Shown in pieces: positions 38,504 through 46,139 of a stretch of 46,139 bases of DNA. Source of the DNA: Thraustochytrium sp. TN22 (taxonomy: Eukaryota; Sar; Bigyra; Thraustochytrida; Thraustochytriidae); contig JABLUY010000267.1 of assembly GCA_013306675.1 (NCBI GenBank), positions 1-46,139 of the forward strand, given 5' to 3'. A program made the translations under genes and the position numbers. How positions within the stretch are numbered: the first letter of the stretch is position 1; each line of letters opens with the position of its first letter. The notes under the pieces are model-generated. The model had not been told where the DNA came from. It did not search any database and saw only the letters and a list, made by a program, of their open reading frames with translations.

Positions 38504-40024
38504 ATGGGGCAGCGCGCGCGCAAGCGGCGGCGGCGCGGCGAGGCGGTTGGGCAGCGCGGCGTGGCGGACGTGGTGCGCGGACTGCGACTGCGCGAGATGG
38601 GGCGCGCACCGGCGCCAGGGTTCTTCGCGCGCGCGCTGCAGCCGCGCGAGGCGGTCTCGCTGCGGCAGGCCGTGCGGCACACCAGGAGGCTCGCGCAGTC
38701 CTCGCTGCTTGGCTTCGTGACGCCTGGGCTCCGCGTGCTGGCCATGGGCGGCAACGGCCTGGGGAGCGTCGAGTGCTGGAGGCTCGACGCGCAGCGCCAC
38801 CGCCTCGAGCTGGACTTTGAGGTGGCGCTGCTGACGTCGTGCGAGGGACTTGGCCCGGACGTCGAGCACGTGTCCGTGGCGCAGACCGAGGACGGCGCGG
38901 CCATGGTGGCGGCCTTGCGCCATGAGCTGGGGGACACGCAGGTTTCCATTTTCGTGCGCAGCGCGGCGCCGCAACACGTGGCCACCTTCAAGGTCACGCT
39001 ACCGCGAGCCGAGGCGCGCTGCGCTGCGGCTATCGTGAACGAGGATCGCCTCGGCGTCGACTTGCGCACCAACGAGCACGTGCTCGTGCTGCCCTTTGGC
39101 GAGCACGCGCTGCACGTGACGCGTTTCCGCGTGCGGCAGACCGAGACGCCCAGCACAGCAGACGGCGCGAGTAGCATCCGCGACAGCAGCGAGTGCACTG
39201 CTCCTCAAGCCGGCTGTCGCTGGCACTGGATGTCCACGTGCTGGGTCCCCCTCCGCATGACGCTGTCGCCGACCCATGGGGTGGACCCGGAGCTGCCGGT
39301 CGGCGGCGTCCATATCCTGGAGCAGGTGCGCATCGACATGGAGGCGCTTTTGGTGCACTGCCTGGCGCTAGACATGGGCATTCGCGTGCGTGGCGCCCGC
39401 GAGGAGGAAGCGCGCGCCCTGCACGCGGACCAGGGCCACAGCTGCAGCGCCGAGCAGCCCTGCGCGCCGCTGCGACGCGCGCGGCGCCGTGCGGGCCGCC
39501 TCGCGGGCCAGGCGCCCTCGCACGCGCTGCGGGACTTCGAGCACCGCTTGCTCGGGGTCTCGTCCGCCGGCTCGCACGCGCGCGTCGCCTGCGTCGCACG
39601 CGTCAGCAGGGTCGAGAGCGACCAGGACGTTGTCGCCAAGGACTCGGACTCGGACTTCAAGACCGAGGCCGGCACGGCCACGAACGGAGCGTCTGCCCCC
39701 AAAGCGGACCTGCGCGACGTGGGCGTCCTGCTCGAAATCCGCCTGCGCGACGGCGAGCAGCGCGTGCAGGCGTCGCTGGCGGCCCCCGCGACGCTGCCGC
39801 TGCCCGAGGCGCTGCAGCGATTTTGCAGGGCGCTGGCGGCGTCCCACCCAGTGCCTTCCCGCGCGCAAGCGTTTTCGCCGCGCTCCGTGGCGCAGCCGCT
39901 GCGGCTGCCCTTCTCGCTGTGCTCGCTGCGCTCGCCGTCGGTGCCGCTCGCCATCGTGCATGGCCCCGCGGGGGGGCGCGGCGCGCGTTTGACGCGCGGG
40001 CCGGCCTCGCGCAGTCTGGTCTGA
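38504..40024 (+). CDS. Unrecognised 506-residue protein, possibly WD40-like
   Basis: The frame starts MGQRARKRRRRGEAVG, a strongly basic, nuclear-signal-like start. Short beta-rich stretches follow that recall degenerate WD40 blades (LLGFVTPGLRVLAMGGNGLG, VECWRLDAQRHRLELDFEVA, VSIFVRSAAPQHVATFKVTL). Helical segments near 260-290 (VHILEQVRIDMEALLVHCLA) and an Arg/Ala-rich middle come next, and the protein ends in Ser/Pro-rich sequence. DET1- or DCAF15-type ubiquitin-ligase receptors have a similar look, but the match is weak and I do not assign it. A 43-bp intron (38453-38495) could add 17 residues starting at ATG 38410 (MNEDDVKKLRASRPG). It lies 244 bp upstream of the PPPDE gene on the same strand. 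Confidence 0.6.
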   Translation: MGQRARKRRRRGEAVGQRGVADVVRGLRLREMGRAPAPGFFARALQPREAVSLRQAVRHTRRLAQSSLLGFVTPGLRVLAMGGNGLGSVECWRLDAQRHRLELDFEVALLTSCEGLGPDVEHVSVAQTEDGAAMVAALRHELGDTQVSIFVRSAAPQHVATFKVTLPRAEARCAAAIVNEDRLGVDLRTNEHVLVLPFGEHALHVTRFRVRQTETPSTADGASSIRDSSECTAPQAGCRWHWMSTCWVPLRMTLSPTHGVDPELPVGGVHILEQVRIDMEALLVHCLALDMGIRVRGAREEEARALHADQGHSCSAEQPCAPLRRARRRAGRLAGQAPSHALRDFEHRLLGVSSAGSHARVACVARVSRVESDQDVVAKDSDSDFKTEAGTATNGASAPKADLRDVGVLLEIRLRDGEQRVQASLAAPATLPLPEALQRFCRALAASHPVPSRAQAFSPRSVAQPLRLPFSLCSLRSPSVPLAIVHGPAGGRGARLTRGPASRSLV

Positions 40025-40130
40025 GCAGGCGCGCTCGCCGCCGCGCCAGCCCGAGCGCCGCCGGTGCCCCCCCTCTTCGCGAAGCTACCGGCGCAGACCA
40101 CGATCGCCGACTCGGAGCTGCGCGGGCTTG

Positions 40131-40160
40131 CCAGGCAGGCAGGCAGGCAGGCAGGCCGCC
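40131..40160. repeat. (GCAG)n tetranucleotide array
   Basis: About six GGCA units lie 110-140 bp upstream of the PPPDE start codon, like the array upstream of Rab2. Confidence 0.9.
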
Positions 40161-40268
40161 TCGCGCGTGGCAGCGCGGCCGCCCCGGACGCGCCCCGACG
40201 CCCAGCCGCGGCGACCGTCGCCGCGCGCCGGCGCTGCCTGCGTCAGTCTGTTGTGCCCGCTCGGCGCC

Positions 40269-41614
40269 ATGGAGGTGGTGCTGCACGTGTACGACCTGAG
40301 CGCAGGCATGGCGCGCACCATGTCGCAGTCGATGCTTGGGTTCCACGTGGACGCCGTCTACCACACGGGCGTGCTGGTGTTCGGGCGCGAGTACTTTTAC
40401 GGCGGCGGCATCCAGCGCATGGAGCACGACCAGGTGGTGCGCCAGTTTGGCCTCATGCCGGTGGAGCGGCTCTCGCTGGGCACCACGAGCAAGACGCAGG
40501 AGGAGTTCCACAACTTTCTTACCAGCATTAACGCGGACTTCACGCCTGACCGCTACGACCTCTTTCACAACAACTGCAACAACTTCTCCGACGCCGTCGC
40601 CAAGTTCCTCCTCGACGGCCAGGGCATCCCGTCCCATATCGTGGAGCTGCCTAGCCGCGTGCTCAACACGCCGCTCGGTCAGATGATCGCGCCCATGTAC
40701 CAGAGCATGCAGCAGCGCATGCAGGCCGACATGATCCCCTTCAATCAGGCAGTGCCGAGCGGCGCCGCGGCCGCCACCACGAGCGCTGCGCCGCCGCCGG
40801 CCACCCCTCCCGCCGCCGCCGCCGCCGCCGCCACCACCACCGCTGCGCTGGCGACGGACGCGCTTGCGCTGGGCGCAGACGCTGAGGCCGCGGAGGCGGC
40901 CGCGGCGGCTGATGGCGGCATCGAGCTTCGCGTCAAGATCTCAACGCAGGAGCACCCGGTAACCCCCAAAGTGCGGTCCATGGACGCGACCGTTGCCGAG
41001 CTGAAGCGCGCCGTGGCGCGCGTCTCCGATTACGCGGCCGGCGACCAGCGGCTCATCTTCAAGGGCCAGTTCCTCAAGGACGACGACAAGGCGCTCTCTG
41101 CCTACAACATCCAACAGGACGAGGTCATTCACATGGTGCCCAAGCCGGGCTCGGGCGCCAGCAGCAAGGGCGGCGCGGCTGCCGCGAGCGGGGCGGCGGC
41201 GGCGGATGCCGCTGTGGACCCGCTGACGGCCAGTCTTGCCAAGCTGGACCAGGCCCCGGCCAAGGACCGCACCGTGGCGCTCAAGACTCTGCACAAGATC
41301 GTGCAGAATCTCATCGACTTCCCTCTCGAACCCAAGTACCGTAAGATCAAGCGGTCCAATCAAGCCCTGGCCAAGCGTCTTGCTGCGCCAGGCGCCATGG
41401 ATTGCCTCCTCGCGCTCGGCTTCAAGGAGGAGACGGACGCTGGCGAGGAGCTTCTCGTGCTCGAGGCCACGCAGGAGGCCTGGCAGAAGGTGGTGGACGG
41501 CCACGAGAGGCTCGCAGGCCTTTTGAGCGCTGGCGAGCCGCGCGCCGCGCCGTCCGGCGCCGGCGCGCCCGGTGCGGCGCCCGCGCCTGGCGCCAACCCG
41601 TTTTCCGCATTCTC

Positions 41615-41646
<32 letters not shown>

Positions 41647-42029
41647 ATCCCATGGCTGCGCAGATGATGCAGTCGATGGCGGCCAACCCCGAGCTGCTGC
41701 GCAGCATGCTCCAGATGCCCCACGTGCAGCAGATGGCGCAGAGCAACCCCATGCTCGCGCACTCTTTGCGGGAGTTCGCTGAGCACCCGGAGCGCCTGCA
41801 GTCCATGATGCAGAACCCGGCCGTCCAGGCACTCATGAACAATCCTGGCTTTGCCAGCTCTATCATGGGCGGGGTCGGCATGCCAGGCATGCCAGGCATG
41901 CCAGGCATGGGCGGCAGCAGCGGCAATGGTGGCAACGGAGGTGGCAACGGTGGTGGTGGCGAGGACTCGCAAATGACCGAAGAGGAGATGATCCAGGAGG
42001 CCATTCGCCGCTCTCTCCAGGAGCAGTAG
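40269..42029 (+). CDS. PPPDE peptidase fused to UBL, PUB, STI1 and UIM domains
   Basis: The product is 586 residues in a single exon. Residues 1-140 are a PPPDE (DeSI-type) cysteine isopeptidase domain with His32 in YHTG and Cys103 in NNCNNFS, the expected catalytic pair. After an Ala-rich linker come a ubiquitin-like domain (about 218-295; VAELKRAVARVSDYAAGDQRLIFKG), a PUB/PUG-type domain (about 326-418; LKTLHKIVQNLIDFPLEPKYRKIK) and Met/Asn-rich STI1 repeats (about 461-534; NPELLRSMLQMPHVQQM). A C-terminal UIM follows (EEEMIQEAIRRSLQEQ). DeSI enzymes remove SUMO or ubiquitin. UBL binds the proteasome, PUB binds p97/CDC48 tails, STI1 binds clients and UIM binds ubiquitin. A ubiquilin-like shuttle with its own protease is the natural inference. 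Start MEVVLHVYDLS matches the family start; the upstream frame is noise. Confidence 0.93.
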
Positions 42030-42744
42030 GGGAGAAGTGACCTCGGCGAGCGCCAGGTATGATGGCGGATGCGGTGTTGGCGTGGAAAGTGGGTGCGGCG
42101 CGACTGGGAGGAACGACACGCACACACACACATGCCCATGGAAGCCACCATTCGCCGCTCTCTCCAGAGGATCAGATCAACCTGCGAGGAGCCCACCCCA
42201 AGATGTTGAGCTCTCACTTCCTGACGGGTGAGCGAGCTAGCCAGCGTTGCTGCTTCGTGATGATGTAGTTTTGTAGTACAAGGCACGGGCCAGAGTCACT
42301 CGGCGCTGGGAGAAAGGTCTTGAACACATGCGTGGAGGCCATTCGTCGCTCTTGGATTCCATGAGATGTTGAACTTTCTTTGTGCCGGCGAGCGAGCGCT
42401 ACACTGCGCGACTTGCGGAGCCAGTGTCAAACCGAGAAGCTCTGAGAACATCTCTGAGAAATGAGGATGTCTCGGTCCATGCCTGTTCCAAGCCTGATTT
42501 GCTGCTCGCGCTGGTCAAGCTTCCTTTGCTCCTCCTCGCTTTGCTCCTCGCAATCAAAAGTTTTCGTCTCACTTTCTCTCTCTTTCTCTCTACTACGGTT
42601 GGGCCTCATGGGACAGCACGCGCCCCTTGGTAAGCTTTGTTAGGTAGAGGCACAGTTGAGGCCATGTGGTGGTGGGTGATGGAGACTTTGCAGGGCTCGC
42701 CCATCTTCATCTTCATCTTCTCCTTGTCTGCTCAGTTCTGGATC
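42030..42744. other. Convergent 3' region with UIM echoes
   Basis: No gene is seen. Two fragments resembling the last codons of the PPPDE gene occur here, and TC-rich sequence lies near 42560-42600. It is the 3' flank for both neighbouring genes. Confidence 0.5.
42148..42176. repeat. Echo of UIM-coding sequence, copy 1
   Basis: CCATTCGCCGCTCTCTCCAG repeats 42001-42020, which encodes AIRRSLQ in the UIM of the upstream gene. A third, diverged version (GGCCATTCGTCGCTCT) lies at 42337-42352. Confidence 0.9.
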
Positions 42745-45700
42745 CTACTCGTCGTCCTCCTCCTCCTCATCGTCGTCCTCCTCGAGCCAGGCCACGAACT
42801 GGGCGGTCTGAACAAGCGCGGTCATCTTACCAGGCGTGTCGGTGAGGTCGTCCTTCCACTCGATGATCGCCTCGGGGGGCACGACGTCATTGTTGTAGAA
42901 CAGCATGAAGACCTTCTCGAGCAGACTCTGGTTGTTGCTCGCACGCGGGAAGCCGGCCTTGTCAAAGGCCGTCTGCACGGCGACGAGCATGCGGATCTGC
43001 AGCTTGAGCTTGTCGGAGCTGGGCTCCTCCTCGAAGATCAGCTTGGCAAGCAGCGGGCCGTAGCCGCTGGGACTAGCCCACGTGCAGTTCTCGTCCTCAA
43101 CGAGGTCGGGCTTGGAGCGCAGGGCGCGCTCGATAAAGGCGACACCAAAGTCCGCCGACACCTCGGCCGGGTTGACCTTCTCGGCGAGCTCCTTGCCCTG
43201 GGCGCCCGAGGCCAACAGCTTGTCGACAAGCTGCGAGTCGGCGCTGTCGTCGTCCTCGCCCTCGCCCGCCGCGCCCTTCTTCTTGAAGTCGGGCAGGGCC
43301 ACGGCAACGAGGGCCTCACCGAGGTCCTCCTCGCCAAAGCACTCCTTCTCCTGCAGCATCTTGGCCATGCGACGCGTGTTCTCAAGGCGATCCTTGTCCA
43401 CGTCGTCGCCGGCGTCCATCTTCTGCTTCTGCTTAGCACACACGAGCTCCATGCCGGCGGCCACGTCGGCGGGGCGAGCGAGCTCCTCCTTGACGAGGGA
43501 CTCGATGAGCGCCACGATGAGCTTGCACTCCTTGACGCCGTCCTTGCTGCCGCGCAGCACGGCCTTGCGCACCACCTGCGGCATGAAGTCCTGGTTATCC
43601 AGCTCGCGCACAGCCTGCACGGCATCCTTCTTGTTCTCCATGAGCATGTACGCCTTGAGCATGGCGTCCGTCCGCGCGACGAGCTCCTCCTCGGTGAGCT
43701 CCTTCTTCTTGCCGGCGTCGCCGCCCTTGGCGGCAGGCTTGGAGGAGCTGACCTCGTCGTCGCCCCAGTTGCCGGGCTTGTCCCCCAGCTCCGCCAGCTC
43801 CGCCAGGTTTCGCGACTTGCGCACGCCCAGCTTGGGCCGGCCGGGCGGCTCCTCGTCGCCATAGCCGCCGCGCTCGCCGGGGCCGCCGGGGCCGCCGAAG
43901 CCGCCGCGCTCGCCGGGGCCGCCGTAGCCGCCGCGCTCACCAGGGCCGCCGTAGCCGCCGGGGCCGCCGGGGCCACCAGGCCCACCGTAGCCGCCAGGGC
44001 CACCGGGCCCGCCAAAGCCGCCCTGAGCGCCGAATTCCTCGCGGTCGCGGCGGCCGCTGCTGCCGAAGGCCATGGAGGCGCGCTCCCGGTCGTAGTCCGG
44101 CTGACGGCGGCCCATGGGGAAGCCGCTCTGCGGGCCGCCCGGGTAGCCGCCGGGACCACCCTGAGGGCCGCCCTGGGGGGCGCCGGGGAAGCCGCCCTGG
44201 GGGCCGCCAGGGAAGCCGCCCTGGGGGCCGCCAGGGAAGCCGCCCTGGGGGGCGCCAGGGAAGCCGCCCTGGGGCCCGCCGGGGAAGCCGCCCTGGGGCC
44301 CGCCGGGGAAGCCGCCCTCCTCGCGGTCGCGGCGCGAAGAGCCAAAGGCGTGGGAGCCCGGACGCTCGCGCGGCGGGCCGCCGGGCCCGCCAAAGCCGCC
44401 GGGGCGGCCGCCAAAGCCGCCGGCCTCGCCGGCCTCGCCGCGACCGCGGTTGAAGGCGTCGGGCGCCGGCGCAGGGCGGCGCGGGTTAAAGGCGGAGAAC
44501 TCTTGCTCCCGCTCCCGATCGCGGTTGCTGTCGCCGTACATGCGGTGGCGCTCCGGCTCCTTGGGCTTGGACGAGGCAAAGATGCTATCCCACTTGTCGG
44601 CGCCCTTGGGCTTCTCGGCCTTGGGTGCGGCCGGCGCCGCCTCACTCGCGCCGGCGCTCGGCGTCTCGCTGGCGGGAGCCTCGGCCTCTTCGGTGGCGGC
44701 GGGGGCTGCCGGCGCCTCCTTGGCGGGCACGGCGGCCTCACCGGCGTCCGGTTTCGCGGGGGCCTCGGCCGCCTCGCCACCCTCGGCGGGCTTGGCAGCA
44801 GCCTCGCCCTCGCCCTCGGCGGCCGGCGCGGCGGCGCGCTTGGGCTTGACCAGCTTCAGGCGCGGACGGCCGTCCTCGCCATCGGCGCCGTCGGCGGCCG
44901 CGGCAGGCGGCGGCGTGGCGGCCTCGGCGGGCGGCGGGCCGCGGCGCCAGTTGTCCTCGCCGAGCGCGTTCTGACGCACAGGCGCTGGCGCCGAAGTGGC
45001 CGGCGCGGGACCGCGGCGCCAGTTGTCCTCGTTGGCCGGGTTGGGCCGCGCGGGCGCCGCAGGCTCCGCAGAAGGGCTGGCCGTGGGCGCGGGCGGGGTC
45101 GACCTCCTCCACTGGTCCGAAGCGTCCGCCTCGCTGGGCGCGGCCGGGGGGCGCGACGGGATGGGCGCCTGCTGGATGCGGTTGCGCCGCCAGTCGTCCT
45201 CGCCGTCCGCAGCGCTCGGCATCGGGCCGTCCATACCCATGCCGCCGCCGCCACCACCACCGCCCATGCCCATGCCTCCGCCCATGTTGGGCCGCGGGCC
45301 ACGGCGCCACTCGTCCTCGGCGTCGGCAGCAGAGAAGGCCGGGCCGTCCATGCCCATGCCACCGCCCATGCCACCGCCCATGCCGCCGCCACGCCACTCG
45401 TCCTGCTCCGCAGGGAAGCCGCCACCGCCCATGGGGCCGCCGCCCATGCCCATGCCCATGCCCATGCCGGGGCCGCCCATGCCGGGGCCGCCGCGCATGG
45501 GCGGCGCCGGGCCGCGGCGCCACTGCGTGTCCTCGTCGGCAGCCGAGAAGGGCGCCTCGTCGTCACCAAAGCCGCCGCCGCCACCGAAGCCGCCGCGCTC
45601 GCCACGGCCCCAGTCGCCGTCCGAGGCGCCGGCCTCGCCGAAGCCGCCGCGGCCGCGCCTGTCCTCGCGCGGCATGCCGCTCGGCGCGCGGGGCAGCAGG

Positions 45701-45777
45701 TCGCCCTCGGTCTTGAACCCGGCGCCCAGGAACTCGCCCAGCCCCATCTTCTTGCCCTTATCCTTCTTCTTACTCAT
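42745..45777 (-). CDS. eIF4B-like / eIF4G C-terminal (MA3-W2) fusion protein
   Basis: The product is 1010 residues in a single exon. It starts MSKKKDKGKKMGLGEFLGAG, matching the eIF4B N-terminal pattern KKKxKGKxxxLxxFL. At about 85-280 there are six or seven (D/E)xWRR motifs spaced by Gly/Met/Pro sequence, then PRLKLVKPKR, an Ala/Glu-rich stretch, an RG/GGF region, and collagen-like GGFPGGPQ repeats (about 486-549). An MA3 domain (about 690-850; LKAYMLMENKKDAVQAVREL) and a W2/eIF5C domain ending in acidic WLEEDDDEEEE close the protein. In eIF4G these bind eIF4A and Mnk-type kinase or partners. No MIF4G domain is seen. The role is likely in translation initiation with eIF4A (inferred). Start 45777 is chosen over an in-frame Met 22 codons upstream because it begins the eIF4B motif. 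Confidence 0.85.
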   Translation of the reverse strand: MSKKKDKGKKMGLGEFLGAGFKTEGDLLPRAPSGMPREDRRGRGGFGEAGASDGDWGRGERGGFGGGGGFGDDEAPFSAADEDTQWRRGPAPPMRGGPGMGGPGMGMGMGMGGGPMGGGGFPAEQDEWRGGGMGGGMGGGMGMDGPAFSAADAEDEWRRGPRPNMGGGMGMGGGGGGGGMGMDGPMPSAADGEDDWRRNRIQQAPIPSRPPAAPSEADASDQWRRSTPPAPTASPSAEPAAPARPNPANEDNWRRGPAPATSAPAPVRQNALGEDNWRRGPPPAEAATPPPAAAADGADGEDGRPRLKLVKPKRAAAPAAEGEGEAAAKPAEGGEAAEAPAKPDAGEAAVPAKEAPAAPAATEEAEAPASETPSAGASEAAPAAPKAEKPKGADKWDSIFASSKPKEPERHRMYGDSNRDREREQEFSAFNPRRPAPAPDAFNRGRGEAGEAGGFGGRPGGFGGPGGPPRERPGSHAFGSSRRDREEGGFPGGPQGGFPGGPQGGFPGAPQGGFPGGPQGGFPGGPQGGFPGAPQGGPQGGPGGYPGGPQSGFPMGRRQPDYDRERASMAFGSSGRRDREEFGAQGGFGGPGGPGGYGGPGGPGGPGGYGGPGERGGYGGPGERGGFGGPGGPGERGGYGDEEPPGRPKLGVRKSRNLAELAELGDKPGNWGDDEVSSSKPAAKGGDAGKKKELTEEELVARTDAMLKAYMLMENKKDAVQAVRELDNQDFMPQVVRKAVLRGSKDGVKECKLIVALIESLVKEELARPADVAAGMELVCAKQKQKMDAGDDVDKDRLENTRRMAKMLQEKECFGEEDLGEALVAVALPDFKKKGAAGEGEDDDSADSQLVDKLLASGAQGKELAEKVNPAEVSADFGVAFIERALRSKPDLVEDENCTWASPSGYGPLLAKLIFEEEPSSDKLKLQIRMLVAVQTAFDKAGFPRASNNQSLLEKVFMLFYNNDVVPPEAIIEWKDDLTDTPGKMTALVQTAQFVAWLEEDDDEEEEDDE
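44130..44320 (-). repeat. GGFPGGPQ tandem repeats in translation-factor gene
   Basis: About seven to eight 24-bp-like units (CCGCCGGGGAAGCCGCCCTG and variants on the plus strand) encode GGFPGGPQ or GGFPGAPQ. Confidence 0.9.
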
Positions 45778-46139
45778 CTTGCCTAGCTGCGCGTGCGCCT
45801 CTCTACGCTCCCCTGCTCTCGCTGCTGCTCCTGTTCGCGTCAACCCGCTCGTCGTCAGCCCTGCGTCCTCGCGCTCGTACCCGCGCCACTAACCGCCGCG
45901 GCCAGCCCGCCCTGCCCCGGCCGGCGCCGCAGCGGCAGCCGCAGCCTCAGCCGCAGCCGCAGCCCACCACGGCACGCGCTCGCCCGCCCGCCCGCCCTCT
46001 CGCTCGCTCCGTGCCGCGCCGCGCCGCGCCGCGCCGCGCGCCGCCTCGTCCGTCGTCACGCGCGTCGCGGCCTTGGCCGGCCGGCATCGCGCCGTCCCTC
46101 GCGTTCGTTCAAACCGGGCGCGCGCCGCCGCCGCCGCCG
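45778..46139. other. 5' flank of the eIF4B-like gene
   Basis: No gene is seen. The stretch contains (CAGCCG)n near 45930-45965 and (GCCGC)n at 46016-46045, and ends in a CCG run at the window edge. It is presumed promoter and 5' UTR of the gene at 45777. Confidence 0.5.

Noticed and set aside
42637-45786. 1049-codon plus-strand ORF opposite the translation factor
   Set aside because: It reads as Leu/Ala/Gly/His-rich mirror sequence of the minus-strand protein with MA3 and W2 domains.

Overview
This is a GC-rich eukaryotic nuclear window, most likely from a heterotrophic or algal stramenopile; a labyrinthulomycete/thraustochytrid-like genome is my best guess. The reasons are: genes that are mostly single-exon with a few GT-AG introns; PT-repeat (AEPT) surface proteins with leucine-rich repeats; a TmcB/TmcC-type multi-pass PAS protein; a MORN-adenylate kinase; and eukaryotic housekeeping genes (Rab2, DUF2009/UPF0652, eIF4B/eIF4G domains). 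The taxon is inferred from gene style only. There are no bacterial operons, RNA genes or CRISPR arrays that I can support.

Positions 1-10,050 are an accessory, rearranged region. Two spliced paralogous genes (399-2000 and 6289-7810) encode signal-peptide, LRR, PT-repeat, single-TM surface proteins. Each sits in a duplicated block (about 1-2800 and 5950-8680). Between the blocks lies about 2 kb of nested direct and inverted repeats. The blocks are flanked by decayed genes: a membrane/coiled-coil remnant (3205-3894) and a cytochrome P450 pseudogene (about 8493-10041, minus strand) with at least three frameshifts and two in-frame stops.

Positions 10,600-24,800 are mostly housekeeping genes: Rab2 (minus), a NIPA-type Mg transporter (minus), a small orphan gene, 3-isopropylmalate dehydrogenase (minus, one intron) divergent from a cysteine-rich membrane protein, a HAD-IIA phosphatase, a MORN protein with two nearly identical adenylate kinase domains (minus), and a DUF2009 protein with a long serine tract (minus).

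Positions 24,800-38,500 hold a RasGAP-domain protein, a THUMP/UPF0020 RNA methyltransferase with an acidic repeat tail, and a 1746-residue multi-pass PAS protein (minus). Long gene-poor stretches here contain tandem repeats and microsatellites.

Positions 38,500-46,139 hold an unrecognised 506-residue protein and two unusual multidomain proteins. One is PPPDE peptidase - ubiquitin-like - PUB - STI1 - UIM. The other begins like eIF4B and ends with the MA3 and W2 domains of eIF4G, with no MIF4G domain. These two fusions are the best candidates in the window for something undescribed. A plausible reading is a ubiquitin/p97-linked isopeptidase shuttle and a merged translation-initiation scaffold, but both functions are inferred from domain content.
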